Assembly: GCA_004369045.1 (NCBI GenBank) | Contig: ML213509.1 | Span: forward strand, 248,001-312,000 | DNA: 64,000 nt | Direction of reading: 5' to 3' | Source: Heliocybe sulcata | Lineage: Eukaryota > Basidiomycota > Agaricomycetes > Gloeophyllales > Gloeophyllaceae | In this document: positions 21,748 to 33,246 of the stretch, piece by piece | How the letters are laid out: the number at the start of each line of letters is the position of its first letter | Position numbering within the stretch: the first letter of the stretch is position 1 | Notes under the pieces: model-generated | Database searches by the model: none | The model's input: the letters and a program-made list of their open reading frames with translations, nothing else | Told to the model about the DNA's origin: nothing | Translations under genes and position numbers: made by a program

Positions 21748-24562
21748 ATGGCAGACTTTCCGGTAGTTTTCAAGCGGACAAAGTCGAAACATGTGCAGCG
21801 GAGCCGAGATACACCAGTAGAAGGCAATGATGATGCGGCGGAGGCAACGGCAAATGTTGAAGACTCGCCGAGTACGCTCGCAACGAAGTTGAAGAAGAAG
21901 GCTCGGGCAAAGCCAAAGTCACGACTGAGTTTCGGGGGAGGTGACGAGGTGCGCAGATGGGCGTTTGATTGTAGTATAGACGCTCAACTACTGCAACTCG
22001 TTTAGGCTGAGGATGGAGAGGTGTTCCAGATCAAGAAGTCGAACTTGAGTAGAAAGGTCTCGTTAGGCAAAACTCCTGCTCCTCCTGGGTACGTTATATG
22101 GCGAAACATCCATGGACCAGACCTTGACATTTCGGCAGTAAACCATCAGTGGAGAGTTCACCCAGGTCGAACAGCGGCCCTGTCTACGATGCTGCGTATC
22201 TCTCGCAGCTGAAGGCTAGTACGCCTTCAGCTCGGCCAAAATTGCCTGGCGAAGAGTCTTTCGACATGTCTATGAATGTGGAAGATGGTCTCTCCATGGT
22301 CCTGACAGATCCATCCGGTAATCTATGGCATGCTTCTACTCCGTTAATATACTCATGCATCGGTATTGACCTCGCTATTGCAGCCGATCCCGACACTGTA
22401 ATCCCTTCAGCTTCATCTATCCAAGCAGCAAAGGAGAAGCGTGAACGTCTTCGTACCACAGCGCCTGCCGCAGAGGACTTCATATCTCTCTCCCTTACAC
22501 AGAGGGAGGATAACTATCAGGGTCCGCATCCAGAAAGCCGACTTGTGCGTGAGGACGATGAATTGGGTGAAGCCGAAGAAGGTGAGACAACCTGTGGGTC
22601 CTATGGTGCATCGTTGGCAACTGCTTCTTTAGAGTTTGCGGAGTATACCAGTGCGCAAGAACGCATCGCACTAGGTAAGAAAGCCAAGAAAGTGGAGGCT
22701 TCGAAGCGGAGAGAAGAAATGCAAGAGTTAATAGCTGACGCGTGCGTGCTATTCCCGAGTAAGACTATTAAGTCTCCTAAGGGGTTATATGCAGGGAAGA
22801 AGTCGACGAAGAGACAATGGAATGGGAACAGGAGCAACTTCGTCGAGGTGGCCATGCACCAGAATTGTTAGGGCCCGCCAAGGAAGTATACAAGCCTACA
22901 CCAAGTACGTTTTCATATTGAATGGGGCGTTCCCATACTCATACTGTCGTCGTTAGTACCATCTGAGACACCAATACCGACTCTTACTTCCGCCATAGGG
23001 CGATTAACCCAATCTCTTACGGCATTAACCACCTCTCACGCACAGAATACTACCTCCATGGAATCGCTCGCAGCGGAACGTGTTCAGCTGGAAGCTCGGG
23101 AGAAGGAGATGCGCGAAATGATTGTGCAGGCGGAAGCAAGACACGCTTGGTTCTCAGCGTTTAGGGAGTGGGTGGAAAACGTCGCAACCTTTCTGGATGA
23201 GAAGGTACGGGGTCGAGTTTTAGCGATAGCTCTGGCTAAGCGTGAATTATGTCAGTATCCTGCACTGGAGAAACTTGAAGACGAACATGTATCACTCCTG
23301 AAAGAGCGTCATGATATGATCTCAAAAAGGCGTCACGATGACGATGCAGACGACCTGTCTGTTTTCCTTGGTGTCCTGCCGGCACCGGTGGCGGACGTGG
23401 ACGAATTGGGGCGCGCGGTGGAACCGGTCGACAACGCCACGAGGAAAGATCGACGCTCAGCCCGGGTATCCCGACGGTCAAACCGGCAGCGACGGGCGAC
23501 TTCCGACGAAGAGGAGGGTTACTCCACCGACTCCTCGCTCGGACCGGCGGATGCTGCCGATTACGAGACTGCAATAGGGGACTTGGAGGGAAAGGCCCGC
23601 GACGTATTGGCTGACGTACGAGCGGATGACTTCAGAGACCCTGGACTGGGCCTCGGGAAGTGGTTTGGGGAATGGCGGCATAGGTTTGGCGACACGTACA
23701 CCGGTGCCTGGGGCGGCTTGGGCATGGTGGGCGCGTGGGAGTTCTGGGTGAGGCTTGAGTTGCTGGGATGGGATCCGTTAGAGGTATGTCCTCGCAGAGG
23801 AGTGCCGATTAGTGCGACTGATGATGCTCCGTATAGGATCGGCGGAGCTTGGATAGCTTCGAGTGGTACACTTCGCTATACCAGTACTCGCGACCCCAAG
23901 TCGAGGATCAAGAACCAGCGTTGGGCCCGGATGGAGACCTAGTCTCGGCGATGATATCCACGGCTGTTATTCCTCGCCTTGCGAAGGTAGTCTGCGGTGG
24001 TGCTTTCGATGCCTACTCCGCGCAACATGTAAGGAGCATTATCGACCTAGCGGAAGAAGTTGAGGCATCGATTGAGCCCGACAACCTGAAGTTCCAAGTA
24101 AGTCAATCGATGTGCGGCGCTTCCACAAGCCACTGACATTCCCCTAGACCCTTTTGAAAGCTGTCTTCGAGCTATTCTCGGGTGCCGTCGATAATATCGA
24201 GAGTCTCCTCTCGCCCTACCTGTCTCTGAACGCACCGCGTTTCGACCCTGAAGCCATACCCGCACGCAAGCGCATTCTGGCGAGGCAAATGAAGCTTCTG
24301 AACAACATATTGCGCTGGAGGAAATATACGTCGGATAAGTTTGGTATTGGTGAGTTGGGCACTCGGCTTGTCCGAGATTCAATGCTGCCTATTGCCGAGA
24401 GCGGCTGGGAAGTCGGTGGGGAGGAGACCGCTAGAAGGGTAAGCTCAACACGCAAAGCATGCGACATACAATACCAGTCGCTGAACAGGGTTGTAGGTTG
24501 CTGCTATCATGCCAAAGGAGTTGCAGCCAGCATCTCTCAAGACGCGTCTGGCTGCTCGATAG
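21748..24562 (+). CDS. GCFC-domain protein (PAXBP1/GCFC2-like, spliceosome-associated)
   Basis: Ten or so exons encode roughly 740 residues. The start is MADFPVVFKRTKSKHVQRS, then Lys-rich disordered sequence and the block SNSGPVYDAAYLSQLKAST that marks this family. An acidic EEVDEETMEWEQEQLRRGG segment is also conserved. A coiled coil (AERVQLEAREKEMREMIVQ) precedes the GCFC domain, which includes DVLADVRADDFRDPGLGLG, GAWEFWVRLELLGWDPL, ISTAVIPRLAKVV and DAYSAQHVRSIIDLAEEVE. The last exon ends IMPKELQPASLKTRLAAR at a TAG (24560-24562). The human members bind the spliceosome; GCFC2 with TFIP11 is involved in intron-lariat spliceosome steps, analogous to yeast Ntr2. A role in spliceosome turnover here is inferred. 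It looks intact. Confidence 0.83.
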
Positions 24563-25409
24563 GACGTGGACCGCTGTTTGTATATTCGGCACATATTTCT
24601 AATGACAGCGGTGTTTCTATCTGGGATCCGGCGAAGATTGGTTCACCTTATCCGGAGTTTGGCACGCTACGTGCTGTCGGTGGTGGCGAGGCAGCCCTTC
24701 GGGCCCTGATTCTTCGGCACCAACATGATAACTCCCGGAAGATTAATATCGAAGCCTAAATGACCCGCTTGCAATGTCTCCGGACTGCTGATGCATTGCG
24801 TGGCTCGTTCCGCTGTCGAACATTGCAGTTTTCAAATGTGAGCTTCCTGCTGGCTTGTGACTGTCGCAGAGCTGCCACTTTGGTACTTCAATGTTTCCTA
24901 CGTCACGAATTGATGCCACGAGCCATCAATTCTCTCCCCAGAGTTGTGACTGAGACCGCCGAACTATTTCATCGGCGAGTTTCCGTTTTTTGGTCTGCTC
25001 TGGAGCAGTCTTCGCTTCATGCTCTCGATATCGTGTCCTCGGTCTTACTATTATTGGCTCGCGGACACGGCCCTATCAGTATGGCTCCTGCTTTATGTAT
25101 CTGTGACCAAGCTCTGCCCGCACCGCAAGGCGAGGCTATAACCCGGGTACTGTAAACTGGTATACCGCTCTGGACTGTATGCCGTTCAGAGTTTCGCGGT
25201 GCAGCGGGATTCATCATACCCGTCCAGCTCCACTTCTCGCAGATTGAAATGTGCGCAGTAGGCAGTCTGCCTTGCCTCAGTGAACTGAGTCCGGCGAAAT
25301 CCTTGCCCCTGGCCTCACTCGCTATGGCATAGTACGAGCGCCCGACTTGAGGAGGCTTCTTAACTCTAACCAATCAAACGCGCCAGGCTGTACCGGGACG
25401 TGAACTCGA

Positions 25410-26235
25410 GGTACCAGGGAGATATGGTGCGTCTTCACAAGGCCTCGCGGGAGCGGTCTGGATATGTGGTGATGTCTCTGGTGGATATGTAAGTCCTGAT
25501 GTGAGTGTTACTGTGGCATTCGTATCATGCATGGCAATAATGTCCTTTCTGCAGGCCACTCTTGCCGGTTCCCTTGAAAGGTGTCCGTCTACATGATCGT
25601 TTGTGCGGCGCCGGGAGCTGCTGCCTTGCCATTGTCGGGTCTGTGTCAATGGCCGGGAACGCCGTTCTATGTGTGCTTATACGGTGAGTGGCTTGCCTCA
25701 GTTATACATCTCGCGGCATGCTAACCTGTCCATGAGTAGCTCAGATATGCTTCGGTTTTCTTCCAGAAATTTTCGCTCTGCATGTATCGGATGCCACAAT
25801 CGCAACCGCAATCCCGGTGCTTGACGCGTTCATGCCGCCGCCTACGGGTCTCGCCCCGCTTGCATTATTCATCCCTCTCTACTTCCAGCTGGGCGTGGAA
25901 AACTGGTACTACTTTATGTCTTCCTCTATATCATCTCGACTTACTCATAGGTTTCTCGATCGGAGCTCGGCCCGCGTAGGTTGGGTACGGGAGAGAAGGT
26001 GAGTGTCCTGGGCTTTACGGTGGTGGATGTTCCTACTGACATGCGATTATTACAATGTACCAGCCTTCATGTTCATGGGATGCAGTATGCCTGTCGTTCA
26101 TCCAGTGATTCCTCATCCACGTCGCTGACAGCTTTGCGGTGAATACATTGTGGGCCTGGGCCCGGTCGGATCTCTCGCAGATGGGCTTACCGGTGCGTCT
26201 TCATATCCAGGGGCGCCGAGTATCATCAATAGGCC
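25410..26235 (+). pseudogene. Decayed aquaporin/aquaglyceroporin copy
   Basis: Several pieces in the same order as the intact aquaporin 3 kb downstream are readable. At about 25,430-25,520, LAGAVWICGDVSGGYVSPD resembles [18 protein letters not shown] of the intact gene, with SPD where the NPA pore motif should be. At about 25,830-25,890, PPPTGLAPLALFIPLYFQLG resembles [19 protein letters not shown]. At about 25,952-25,985, SRSELGPRRL stands for [10 protein letters not shown]. At about 26,190-26,235, DGL and APSIINRP followed by a splice donor stand for DGL and GESIVNKP plus donor at the same place. The pieces are in different frames, both NPA motifs are lost and the first membrane segments cannot be found. 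I infer an old duplicate of the neighbouring gene that has decayed. An unusual still-working paralogue with odd introns is possible but less likely. Confidence 0.55.
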
Positions 26236-27932
26236 GTGAGTTGTCATCGCGTCGCGTTCAGGACCGACGTGGTTATGTCTCACCAGGGATACGGCGAGTG
26301 TCGGGATCGTTTGACCTGGAAAGTCTTCGATATCGTGCAGGGTTTGTATACGATTAGCGATTTAGCGTTACGGGAAGTCATTCGCTTTGAGGCTCCTCCA
26401 CCGAGTAGAAAGGATAACGTTGTGGTTCCCTAGGCGTCGGTCGCTGTCTAGATGTGCGCTAGTCCGACGCACGGCATGGCTCGATCAGACGTTCGTTCTC
26501 GAGCGTCGCGGTTCCTCGAAACTGATCGTACAGCACAACCGTAGCATATGTCGAATGATCGCCCTTGCAGAACTCAATGCGCATCAGACTGAATGTTAGA
26601 GCAGAAGCGTCGTTGACCGTAAATACAAATATGCGGAAGAGGCCCGTTCCAGGCATAGAGAGTCCTGAATTCGATTTCCAAGACAAATAGGAACTTTTGC
26701 ATGGGGTATAGTGGGGCGCCATGGTTCCTCTCCAGCATCGAGCGCGGGGAGCATGGGGCAAGCAGAATAGTATTGGAATTGATACCAGGAGCGGAATGCT
26801 GACCCCTGCAGCACGATCTACAGTCCACAAAGTTAGGTCTCCGAGGCCGAGATCACGCAGCGCGTCAGCTGATTGTGTTGTATTAGGGACGCCTGATCCT
26901 AAATGGTGCAGATGCAGAGCGCAGGACGCTGGTCACTTGTCTTCGATTACGGACACGGGGAGCGCCTCCGCTGCGGGTGACCTCTGTGGCATGATATATG
27001 GGGTCTATGAAGATCTGTTGGAACGTAATGTTCAGCAAGAATAAAGCAGATAAAATTGTAACGATGGGGGCTTCATCGACTTCATCACAGAGCAGTGGGT
27101 GCTCCAAGTCTCCAAGGATGTCCGGTGCGATGAGCCGGTAGAGCTTTCATTATCTGTCGCGACTCGTCGGGTCGGGGCTGGGCAGAAGTGCGATGCAATA
27201 GATCTAAGGCACGTACGTCCTCGGTTCCCGGCTTCTCGAGAACCGGGAGGGGACGACTCGGGTAACCCGTGACGTCACTGCAGTTGAGTAATGGATTACG
27301 GACGAAGGTCGAGAGATATCACCGACGAGCTCGGATACACCAGGAGTTCGAAAGGAACCCTGCGGAATTTCAGCAGTATGGGGCGTGCCAGCCGGGGTCT
27401 GGAGAAGTACAAATGCTGCTCCAGAGCGGTGATCAGCCATACAATGGAATGAATATACTGCGACATACGTTGGCAGCTAGGAGGCTGATCAGCAGTTGCC
27501 ATAGGCGACTTACTAGGCTTGGGCTTAAGCTTAAGGCACTGTAACCCACCCAGTCGTGGACTTATCGTGTTAAGCTCCGGAAGAGTAGAAAATCTGGAAA
27601 AACGCGGCGCTAGAAGGGTCCCGATCATGTGTCGCGTATAGCAGACGAAGATCGGCATCCAAAGGCAAAAGAATACAACGAAAGTGTTACTGACCAGCAT
27701 ATTCCATAGCATAAATCTGTTAGACAGGAACAGGCACTTCGAGCTTGATCAGGGCAAGGAGGCCGGCGAACTAATGGCCATGCGGGACGGAAATGCTCGA
27801 TAAAGAAGCGGATGAACTGCCGAAGTGCGTCTGCATGGCGAACCCCTTTCGGCAAAGCCCGGCATGGAGTCTAACGATCAAGAATCCCCTCTCGGCTCAT
27901 CGCTCCGTTATATAACATATGCTATCATGTAG

Positions 27933-27939
27933 TATATAA
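27933..27939 (+). promoter_or_regulatory. Possible TATA box of the aquaporin gene
   Basis: TATATAA lies 87 bp before the aquaporin ATG; a second, weaker match (TTATATAAC) lies about 25 bp further upstream. Distance and sequence fit a fungal TATA box. Confidence 0.35.
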
Positions 27940-28025
27940 TACCCCACCTTCAGGCCTGGCTTCGACGCCGCATCTGTGGGCTTACCTCACTTGTAGATAC
28001 CTCATTCTCGACGACCTTTACGACT

Positions 28026-29380
28026 ATGAAGAACTCGGAGTTTAAGATCGAACACATTGACCGCAAGGAGGACTCGGAGTCTAGCTCTGAGCATGTCGAG
28101 TTTCACAAGCACGACACGAGGACTCTGAACGGCGACAATGAGGAACATATCACGCCTTATCCAAATCGGTGGGCGCGGATACGGTGCGTCTCGCTCTTAT
28201 CTCTTCAACAACTCGACTCTGACTATTGGTATAGAGAGTATATCAGAGAACCCGCTGCCGAGTTCCTAGGGACTATGATTCTCATTATTTTCGGTGCGGG
28301 TGTGGACTGTCAAGTCGTGCTTTCCGGCAACACCGCTGTCGCATCGAGCCCAAAGGGAGTAAGTAGCCCACAACCCATATACAACCAAGTATTGACCCGT
28401 CTATCCAGGACTATCTATCGTTGAACTTTGGATGGGCAGTCGGTACGTTCCCCCGTCCCTCTTCCAAATCTCACCGCTCATAAAAATTACAGGTACCTCC
28501 CTCGGTGTATGGATTTCAGGCGGTGTCTCCGGCGGCCACATCAACCCTGCCGTTACCCTCGCCCTGGCGACATGGCGCGGCTTCCCCTGGAAGAAGGTGC
28601 CCATCTTCATCTTCGCCCAGGTAATGGGTGCGCTGTGCGGTGCTGCGATCGTCTACGCGAACTACTTCCACGCCATCGACATCTTCGAGGGCGGCGCGGG
28701 CATCCGGACGACTCCTGGGACGGCTAGCTTGTTCTCGACGTACGCGGTAAGCAGCGACGGGCCACCTACAAGACAACTCTATTAATTTTATTTGGCTCAT
28801 AGATCGATTATATGACCAACGTGTCTTGCTTTTTCTCGGAATTCATGGCTACCGCGGTGCTCCTGCTCATTGTATTGTCAATCACCGACAAGGACAACGG
28901 TCCCCCACCGCCAGGCCTCGTCCCTCTGTCGCTCTTTATCGCCATCCTCGGTATTGGTGCTTCATTGGGTATGGAGACCGGCTACGCCATCAACCCCGCG
29001 CGTGATCTCGGTCCTCGGCTGCTCACCGCCATGGTCGGTTACGGGTCAGATGGTGAGCATAATCTCCCCTTCCCACCTTATACCTTCTGATCGCGATATT
29101 AAACCTGCTAGTCTTCACCTTCCGCAATCAATACTGGCTGTGGTGTCCGGTCATCGCACCAATACTGGGTGCGCAAGCTGGCACACTCATCTACGACGGC
29201 CTGATCTTCAAGGGCGGCGAGAGTATCGTCAACAAGCCGTAAGTCTCGGCACTGACTTTATACATGCGAGCCATCTCACTCATCTTTGACGTCTTTAGTG
29301 ACGCGAGAGCGCGGGCTCGTCATGAGCGCGCTGCCTTTAAGGAGAGGCAGAAGCCTATTGCGGGCGCGGAGGCTGTATGA
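28026..29380 (+). CDS. Aquaglyceroporin (MIP family channel)
   Basis: Six to seven exons encode about 310 residues with six membrane segments and two pore half-helices. The N-terminus is a hydrophilic acidic tail (about 55 residues, starting [16 protein letters not shown]). TM1 is [20 protein letters not shown]. The first pore motif is [16 protein letters not shown], the second [13 protein letters not shown]; both NPA boxes are intact. The Asp after the second NPA (NPARD) is the usual mark of glycerol-conducting members. TM4-5 include [17 protein letters not shown] and [19 protein letters not shown]. The C-terminal tail is basic ([17 protein letters not shown]). Introns fall inside codons with clean GT-AG ends. 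The protein should pass water and glycerol or other small solutes through the plasma membrane. A likely TATA box lies 87 bp upstream and a decayed copy lies on the same strand upstream. Confidence 0.93.
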
Positions 29381-29789
29381 TCCGGAGCGAAAAAGAGAAA
29401 ACAGAAAGCGATACCCGTGGACTGATTGTATGTTGGGCGTCGTACAATACACACACGTAACATTATATAAATTATGAACGTAATGCTTGTTAAGAATATT
29501 GTATAGTAGTCTGTTATCTCATTATATCCTTTGAATTCAATCTGGGCGGTTCAGGTGCATCGCGCTTATTCTCCACTTAGTACTCAGATCTTGAAGCTTG
29601 AGCTTGAATATTATTGAATTCTGAAGTACACGCTTCGGCGGCTCCGTTCGCACGAACGGCGATTCGCCGGTTCCGCAGCTGGTGGAAGGGTCTGGTTCTC
29701 TGTCATCCCACAGGTCTCGACTGAGCTAGCTGCAGAGCGGCAGTGTACATGTCTCTTCCCTCTCCTTCACCTCCCTTAGCCTCCTCATC
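29381..29789. other. Intergenic region between two transporter genes
   Basis: About 410 bases: AT-rich 3' flank of the aquaporin gene, then the promoter of the next gene. No gene seen. It contains the inverted repeat described at 29644-29659. Confidence 0.35.
29644..29659. promoter_or_regulatory. Perfect 7-bp inverted repeat upstream of the transporter-like gene
   Basis: CCGTTCG (29644-29650) and CGAACGG (29653-29659) form an exact inverted repeat with a 2-bp spacer, 130 bp before the next start codon. CCG/CGG half sites in inverted arrangement are the sort of target bound by fungal Zn2Cys6 regulators, though spacing varies by factor. Function is inferred only from symmetry and position. Confidence 0.3.
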
Positions 29790-31508
29790 ATGAGTACCAG
29801 TCACTTCGACCCGGAGCTCGGGTCCAGTCGTCGCGCCTCTTTGGACTCGTTCGACTCGGCGTCTGAGCATTCGAGCCTCGATTCTACGACGGCGCTGGTG
29901 CTGATACATGACCCCGACGAGGCCGTGGAGGAGTCGCCGTTCGATGTCTCCGGAGACGAGGAGGAGGAGGACGATCTGGGTGGCGCAGCGGCACCTGCGC
30001 TCCCTCCAGCTACGGTCTTTCTCTACTTACTCTCGCCCTACCTGAAGCTCGGCGCCCTCTTGGTACCCAGCCACACTCTGCCGCTGGACTGGGCGGTGCC
30101 CACGCTGGTTGGCTTTGCGGTGCTGTCGGCGTTTACGAGGCAGGTGTGGTTCATGCTCGCGCGGTACGTAAGGAAGGCGGAGATGGAGGACGTGGTGTGT
30201 GATGCGTTTGCGAGGGGCGGGGGGAAGGAAGGAAGGAGGCGGGTGATTAGGGCCTTGGTCAGGCTTGCGACGGGGGTTACGAGGGGTCTGTTAGCTGTTG
30301 TGTACCTACGCGGTTAGTGCCCCTTCTGAATACAAAGTTGGGTGTTAAATCTGAAGTGGGATGTTGTCGGTGCAAAAGCCTCGGTGGACATGCTGATCCC
30401 GCTGACCTCGCCGAGTTTTGGGCTGCGGAGGGTGGGGTTGACCGCTGCGCTGGGTGTGGTGACCTTCCCGCTCGCGTGGGCAAAGTCGTTGGCCTTCCGG
30501 CGCGTCGTGTACTCGACTTGGTTGTCCGTGGGTGCATACGTCGTTTGGATGGGGCTCGAGACGTATGCGCAGGTGCGGGGAGCAGATACAGTTGACCCGA
30601 GCCCCAGGATGGGCTCCCTCTGGCAGGGTATCAGTATGTGCTTTTCGCGTGGCGGTAGCCGTTTAATAGCATTGATTATCTGGGATAGCTACTATCGCTT
30701 TTGCGTTCTCCACTACGACCACGTTGCCGCTGTATGCATCCCTAAAGGGAACCCCGCGGTCCATCACTACAGCATCCAAGCACTCACTGTCATTCACACT
30801 TTTGTCTTTACTATCCGTAGCAGTTGCTACTGGGGTTATGCTGCCCCTAGTCATTGCCGCCTCCTCGTCGAACCTGCAGGTACGATACCAAGTCCTGTTC
30901 GGTTCGTAAATGCGGACGAACTGATGCTGGTATAGGCTTCGGATTTTCCCTCGACGTATGTGATGGCCATCTTGAAGGTGGTCGTCCTTGTCTCGTCGAT
31001 TCCAGCGCTGGTCATTACCTCCCCCGCTGTCCCTATGCCACTTGGGATGCGCAGGGTGTCCGATGTACCCTTCTCAAAAATCATTGCGCTTTTGATGGTT
31101 GGCCTTCTGTCGCTCGTACCAGAAAAGGCGGCGTACGTTATGGAAGATGTGCTCCTGGTCCTCATGCTAGTGGGGACGTATACCGCACCAGGTATGCCTA
31201 GTCTATCCATCTCTGTTTCACGGCGGGAGCTTAACGCGCTTGCTTCGCCAGCCCTGGTCCACATTGTCACCTACCAATTCAAGCGGCCTCTCTCCATCGT
31301 CATGCCCCACACGCCCGCGTTACATAGACACCGCTCCTCGGACTCGGCATTCTCGCACGACGAACTCTTGCAGCGCAAGGAGCGGACACTGCAAAGACGC
31401 CGCTTGTGGCGGCGCGTTGCATGGGACGTCGGAGTGTGGGTTGTGCTTCTACCCATATCAGGCGGTGGCTTCACCTGGGCTGGGGGAAGGATCCTCGGGG
31501 CATGGTGA
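29790..31508 (+). CDS. Amino-acid-transporter-like multi-pass membrane protein (AAAP type)
   Basis: Five exons encode about 490 residues with about ten hydrophobic segments. The first 60 residues are soluble, Ser- and Asp/Glu-rich (FDVSGDEEEEDDLGG). Membrane stretches include VPTLVGFAVLSAF, VGLTAALGVVTFPLAWA, LLSLLSVAVATGVMLPLVIA and VVLVSSIPALVITSPAV. The block MGSLWQGISTIAFAFSTTTT followed by LPLYASLKG, and VMAILKVVVL, resemble fungal AAAP/SLC38-like carriers. The later MRRVSDVPFSKIIALLMVG and the basic loop HRHRSSDSAFSHDELLQRKE precede a last segment ending GGRILGAW. To join exons 1 and 2 in frame the donor should be GTGTAC at 30299, not the GTTAGT a few bases later. Substrate is unknown. 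Membership in the family is fairly likely but not proven, since key substrate residues are not obvious. Confidence 0.65.
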
Positions 31509-31872
31509 CCTCGGCTAGCCGTTAAAATGTGATTTTATCACTAGATTTGTCTTTAAAGCTCTGTAGTTTTATGTTGGACGTTCCTTAGTTATTTGTATCA
31601 GTCTACCTTGTGTTATGTTTTGTATTGGCTGTATGTCTGTTGTGCAATAGAAGCGGCTTAAGGATGTCCCGTACGGTAGGGCCGTACCCTTGTGCTTAAT
31701 TAATTAATGATCGGACGCGGTTCGAAGAGCGCGTTGTGGCACGCGTCGAGCTTTCGGCTTTCTCCAGCTCTCTTAGCCTTTCTATCGGACCATTTGACCA
31801 CGAGTAGGTATAAAGCTTCGGACTTTGGCGGCGAGGGTGCTCTCTTGCGCTTGCCAGCAGCGAGCCTCGACG
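31509..31872. other. Intergenic region before the homeodomain gene
   Basis: About 365 bases: AT-rich 3' flank, then the promoter of the homeodomain gene. An in-frame ATG at 31825 would add 16 residues; the ATG at 31873 is taken as start. No other gene seen. Confidence 0.3.
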
Positions 31873-33246
31873 ATGGCGAGCACGTCGCAGTTGGTGCCCC
31901 TACCTGCTCGCATCGTACCTCGGACGCGAAGCTGGAGCGCGAGAGTCCTAGCTGAATATGAGGCTGAGCAGTCCCCACCTCAGTTACAGGAGCCGCCGAG
32001 CAAGAAGAGAAGCGCGGTCGTAGCCGCGCCCTGGCAGTTGGACATTCTCGTGTCTCTGTTCAAGCAGAACCAGAATCCAACGGAAGAGCAGAGGCAATGG
32101 GTTGCGTCGAAGACGGATCTGTACGTTCGCACTCCGCTGTACATTGGACTGACCGTGTATCTGGAATCTTAGGGAGGAGAAGTGGATAGCCAACTGGTTT
32201 CAGCGGCAGAGGAACCCGAGGAAGCGCATACAGTCTCTTGCGAAATTGACCACTGGCGTGGCTGACGCTCGAGCTCTTTCGGCTTCTCGATCTGACACCT
32301 TTGACGATCCTCGTGCTACTGTTCTCTCCCGCTTTGAGGATGCCCTACAGAAGTCCAACGATACATGCTACTACAAGATGTCTCCGGAATACCCTTCCTC
32401 GCCGGACCCTTTCGAGTCGCACCGCCACGCTGGAGCCGATGCTGGAGCCTCATCTCTAGTCTTCTCGACTGCCATTAATCCAATACACCTGACTACCCAC
32501 GCCTATCCTAGTTTCATCCAGACCCCTGATATCCCGACTCCGCAGGACACCTGGACCACTCCTACCTTCGGAGACTTCCCTCCACCAGTCGGACAAGCAC
32601 AGGAGCAAGGTCCTCCAGATATCTCAGGCTTCCTCTTTGACCGTGCACCTTACGAACGTCGGCTTGTCGGCTTGGGTCTCAGTGCCCTCCCTACATCAAC
32701 CTCGGACCAGTTCTCCTCTAACGTGTCCGCCTGTGCTCCTCAGGCTCTGAGGATCTCACCGTCCCAACCCGAACCTCTGGTCTTCGACTTTAGTGCACCT
32801 CTACATGTTCCGGCTCCTCCGGCAGTGCCAATCTCGTTTCCTATGCGCCTGTCGGATCTAGTCAGCCTTACGAAGAGGATTCGGTCCACGTATGCGCAGG
32901 ATATGGCGCAAGCTATCAAGGGAAGTCCAGACCTGAATGAGAGTTCAACCTCTCCTAGAACGGCTCTGCAGACCAGCAGTGAGTACTAGTTGATGTCTAG
33001 TCCGGCATTGAGAGTTAAGCATGTACAGGTCACGAAGCAGTAGGGGACCAAGAAGACTACCGCCTCGCCACCAGCCCTAATGGACCTTTCACCTACATTA
33101 AAACTGAAGACGACGGGAGCAGTACAGAGGAAGAACCTGAAGTGATTACGCCTCAAGACGAAGTCGACCTGGTGTTCCCAGTCATGAAGAGGGAGCTTTC
33201 GGCTGCCGAGCTCAGCGCCGCTCTAACCGAGCGTGTCCTTGCATGA
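31873..33246 (+). CDS. Atypical homeodomain protein
   Basis: Three exons encode about 415 residues. After a basic start (MASTSQLVPLPARIVPRTRS) comes a homeodomain-like region: PWQLDILVSLFKQNQNPTEE, then QRQWVASKTDL, an intron, and EEKWIANWFQRQRNPRKR. The first helices follow the homeobox pattern (hydrophobic L..LF..N..P, then R..VA..T.L). Helix 3 reads W-F-Q-R-Q-R where nearly all homeodomains have W-F-x-N-x-R, so the normally invariant Asn51 is replaced by Arg. The rest is Pro/Ser-rich and disordered, with an acidic end (TEDDGSSTEEEPEVITPQDE) that could be an activation region. Fungal homeodomain proteins control mating or development; neither a partner homeodomain gene nor the usual mating-locus neighbour (MIP) is seen here, so a mating role is not supported. 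Confidence 0.72.

Larger units (their letters stand above)
24563..28025. other. Gene-poor 3.5-kb stretch
   Basis: No intact gene was found between the GCFC and aquaporin genes. The middle part (about 25,410-26,235) is described separately as an aquaporin relic. Frames open on the minus strand at 26459-26830 and 27296-27855 contain hydrophobic stretches (for example ISIPILFC-like and NTFVVFFCLWMPIFVC) that might be the remains of another membrane-protein gene, but I cannot join them or name a family. The part from 24,563 to 25,400 holds the GCFC 3' flank and a 131-codon frame without domain. Confidence 0.4.

Noticed and set aside
27222-27256. Strong-looking palindrome around CTTCTCGAGAA with CCCGG/CCGGG arms
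   Set aside because: Inner and outer arms have different centres and do not form one regular hairpin; it lies in the gene-poor stretch without a nearby start codon.
24563-28025. Transposon remnant in the gene-poor stretch
   Set aside because: No terminal repeats, target-site duplication or transposase or polymerase motif was seen; the aquaporin-like blocks explain part of it better.
31873-33246. Mating-type (A locus) homeodomain gene
   Set aside because: No divergent second homeodomain gene and no mitochondrial intermediate peptidase or beta-flanking gene nearby; helix 3 is also unusual.
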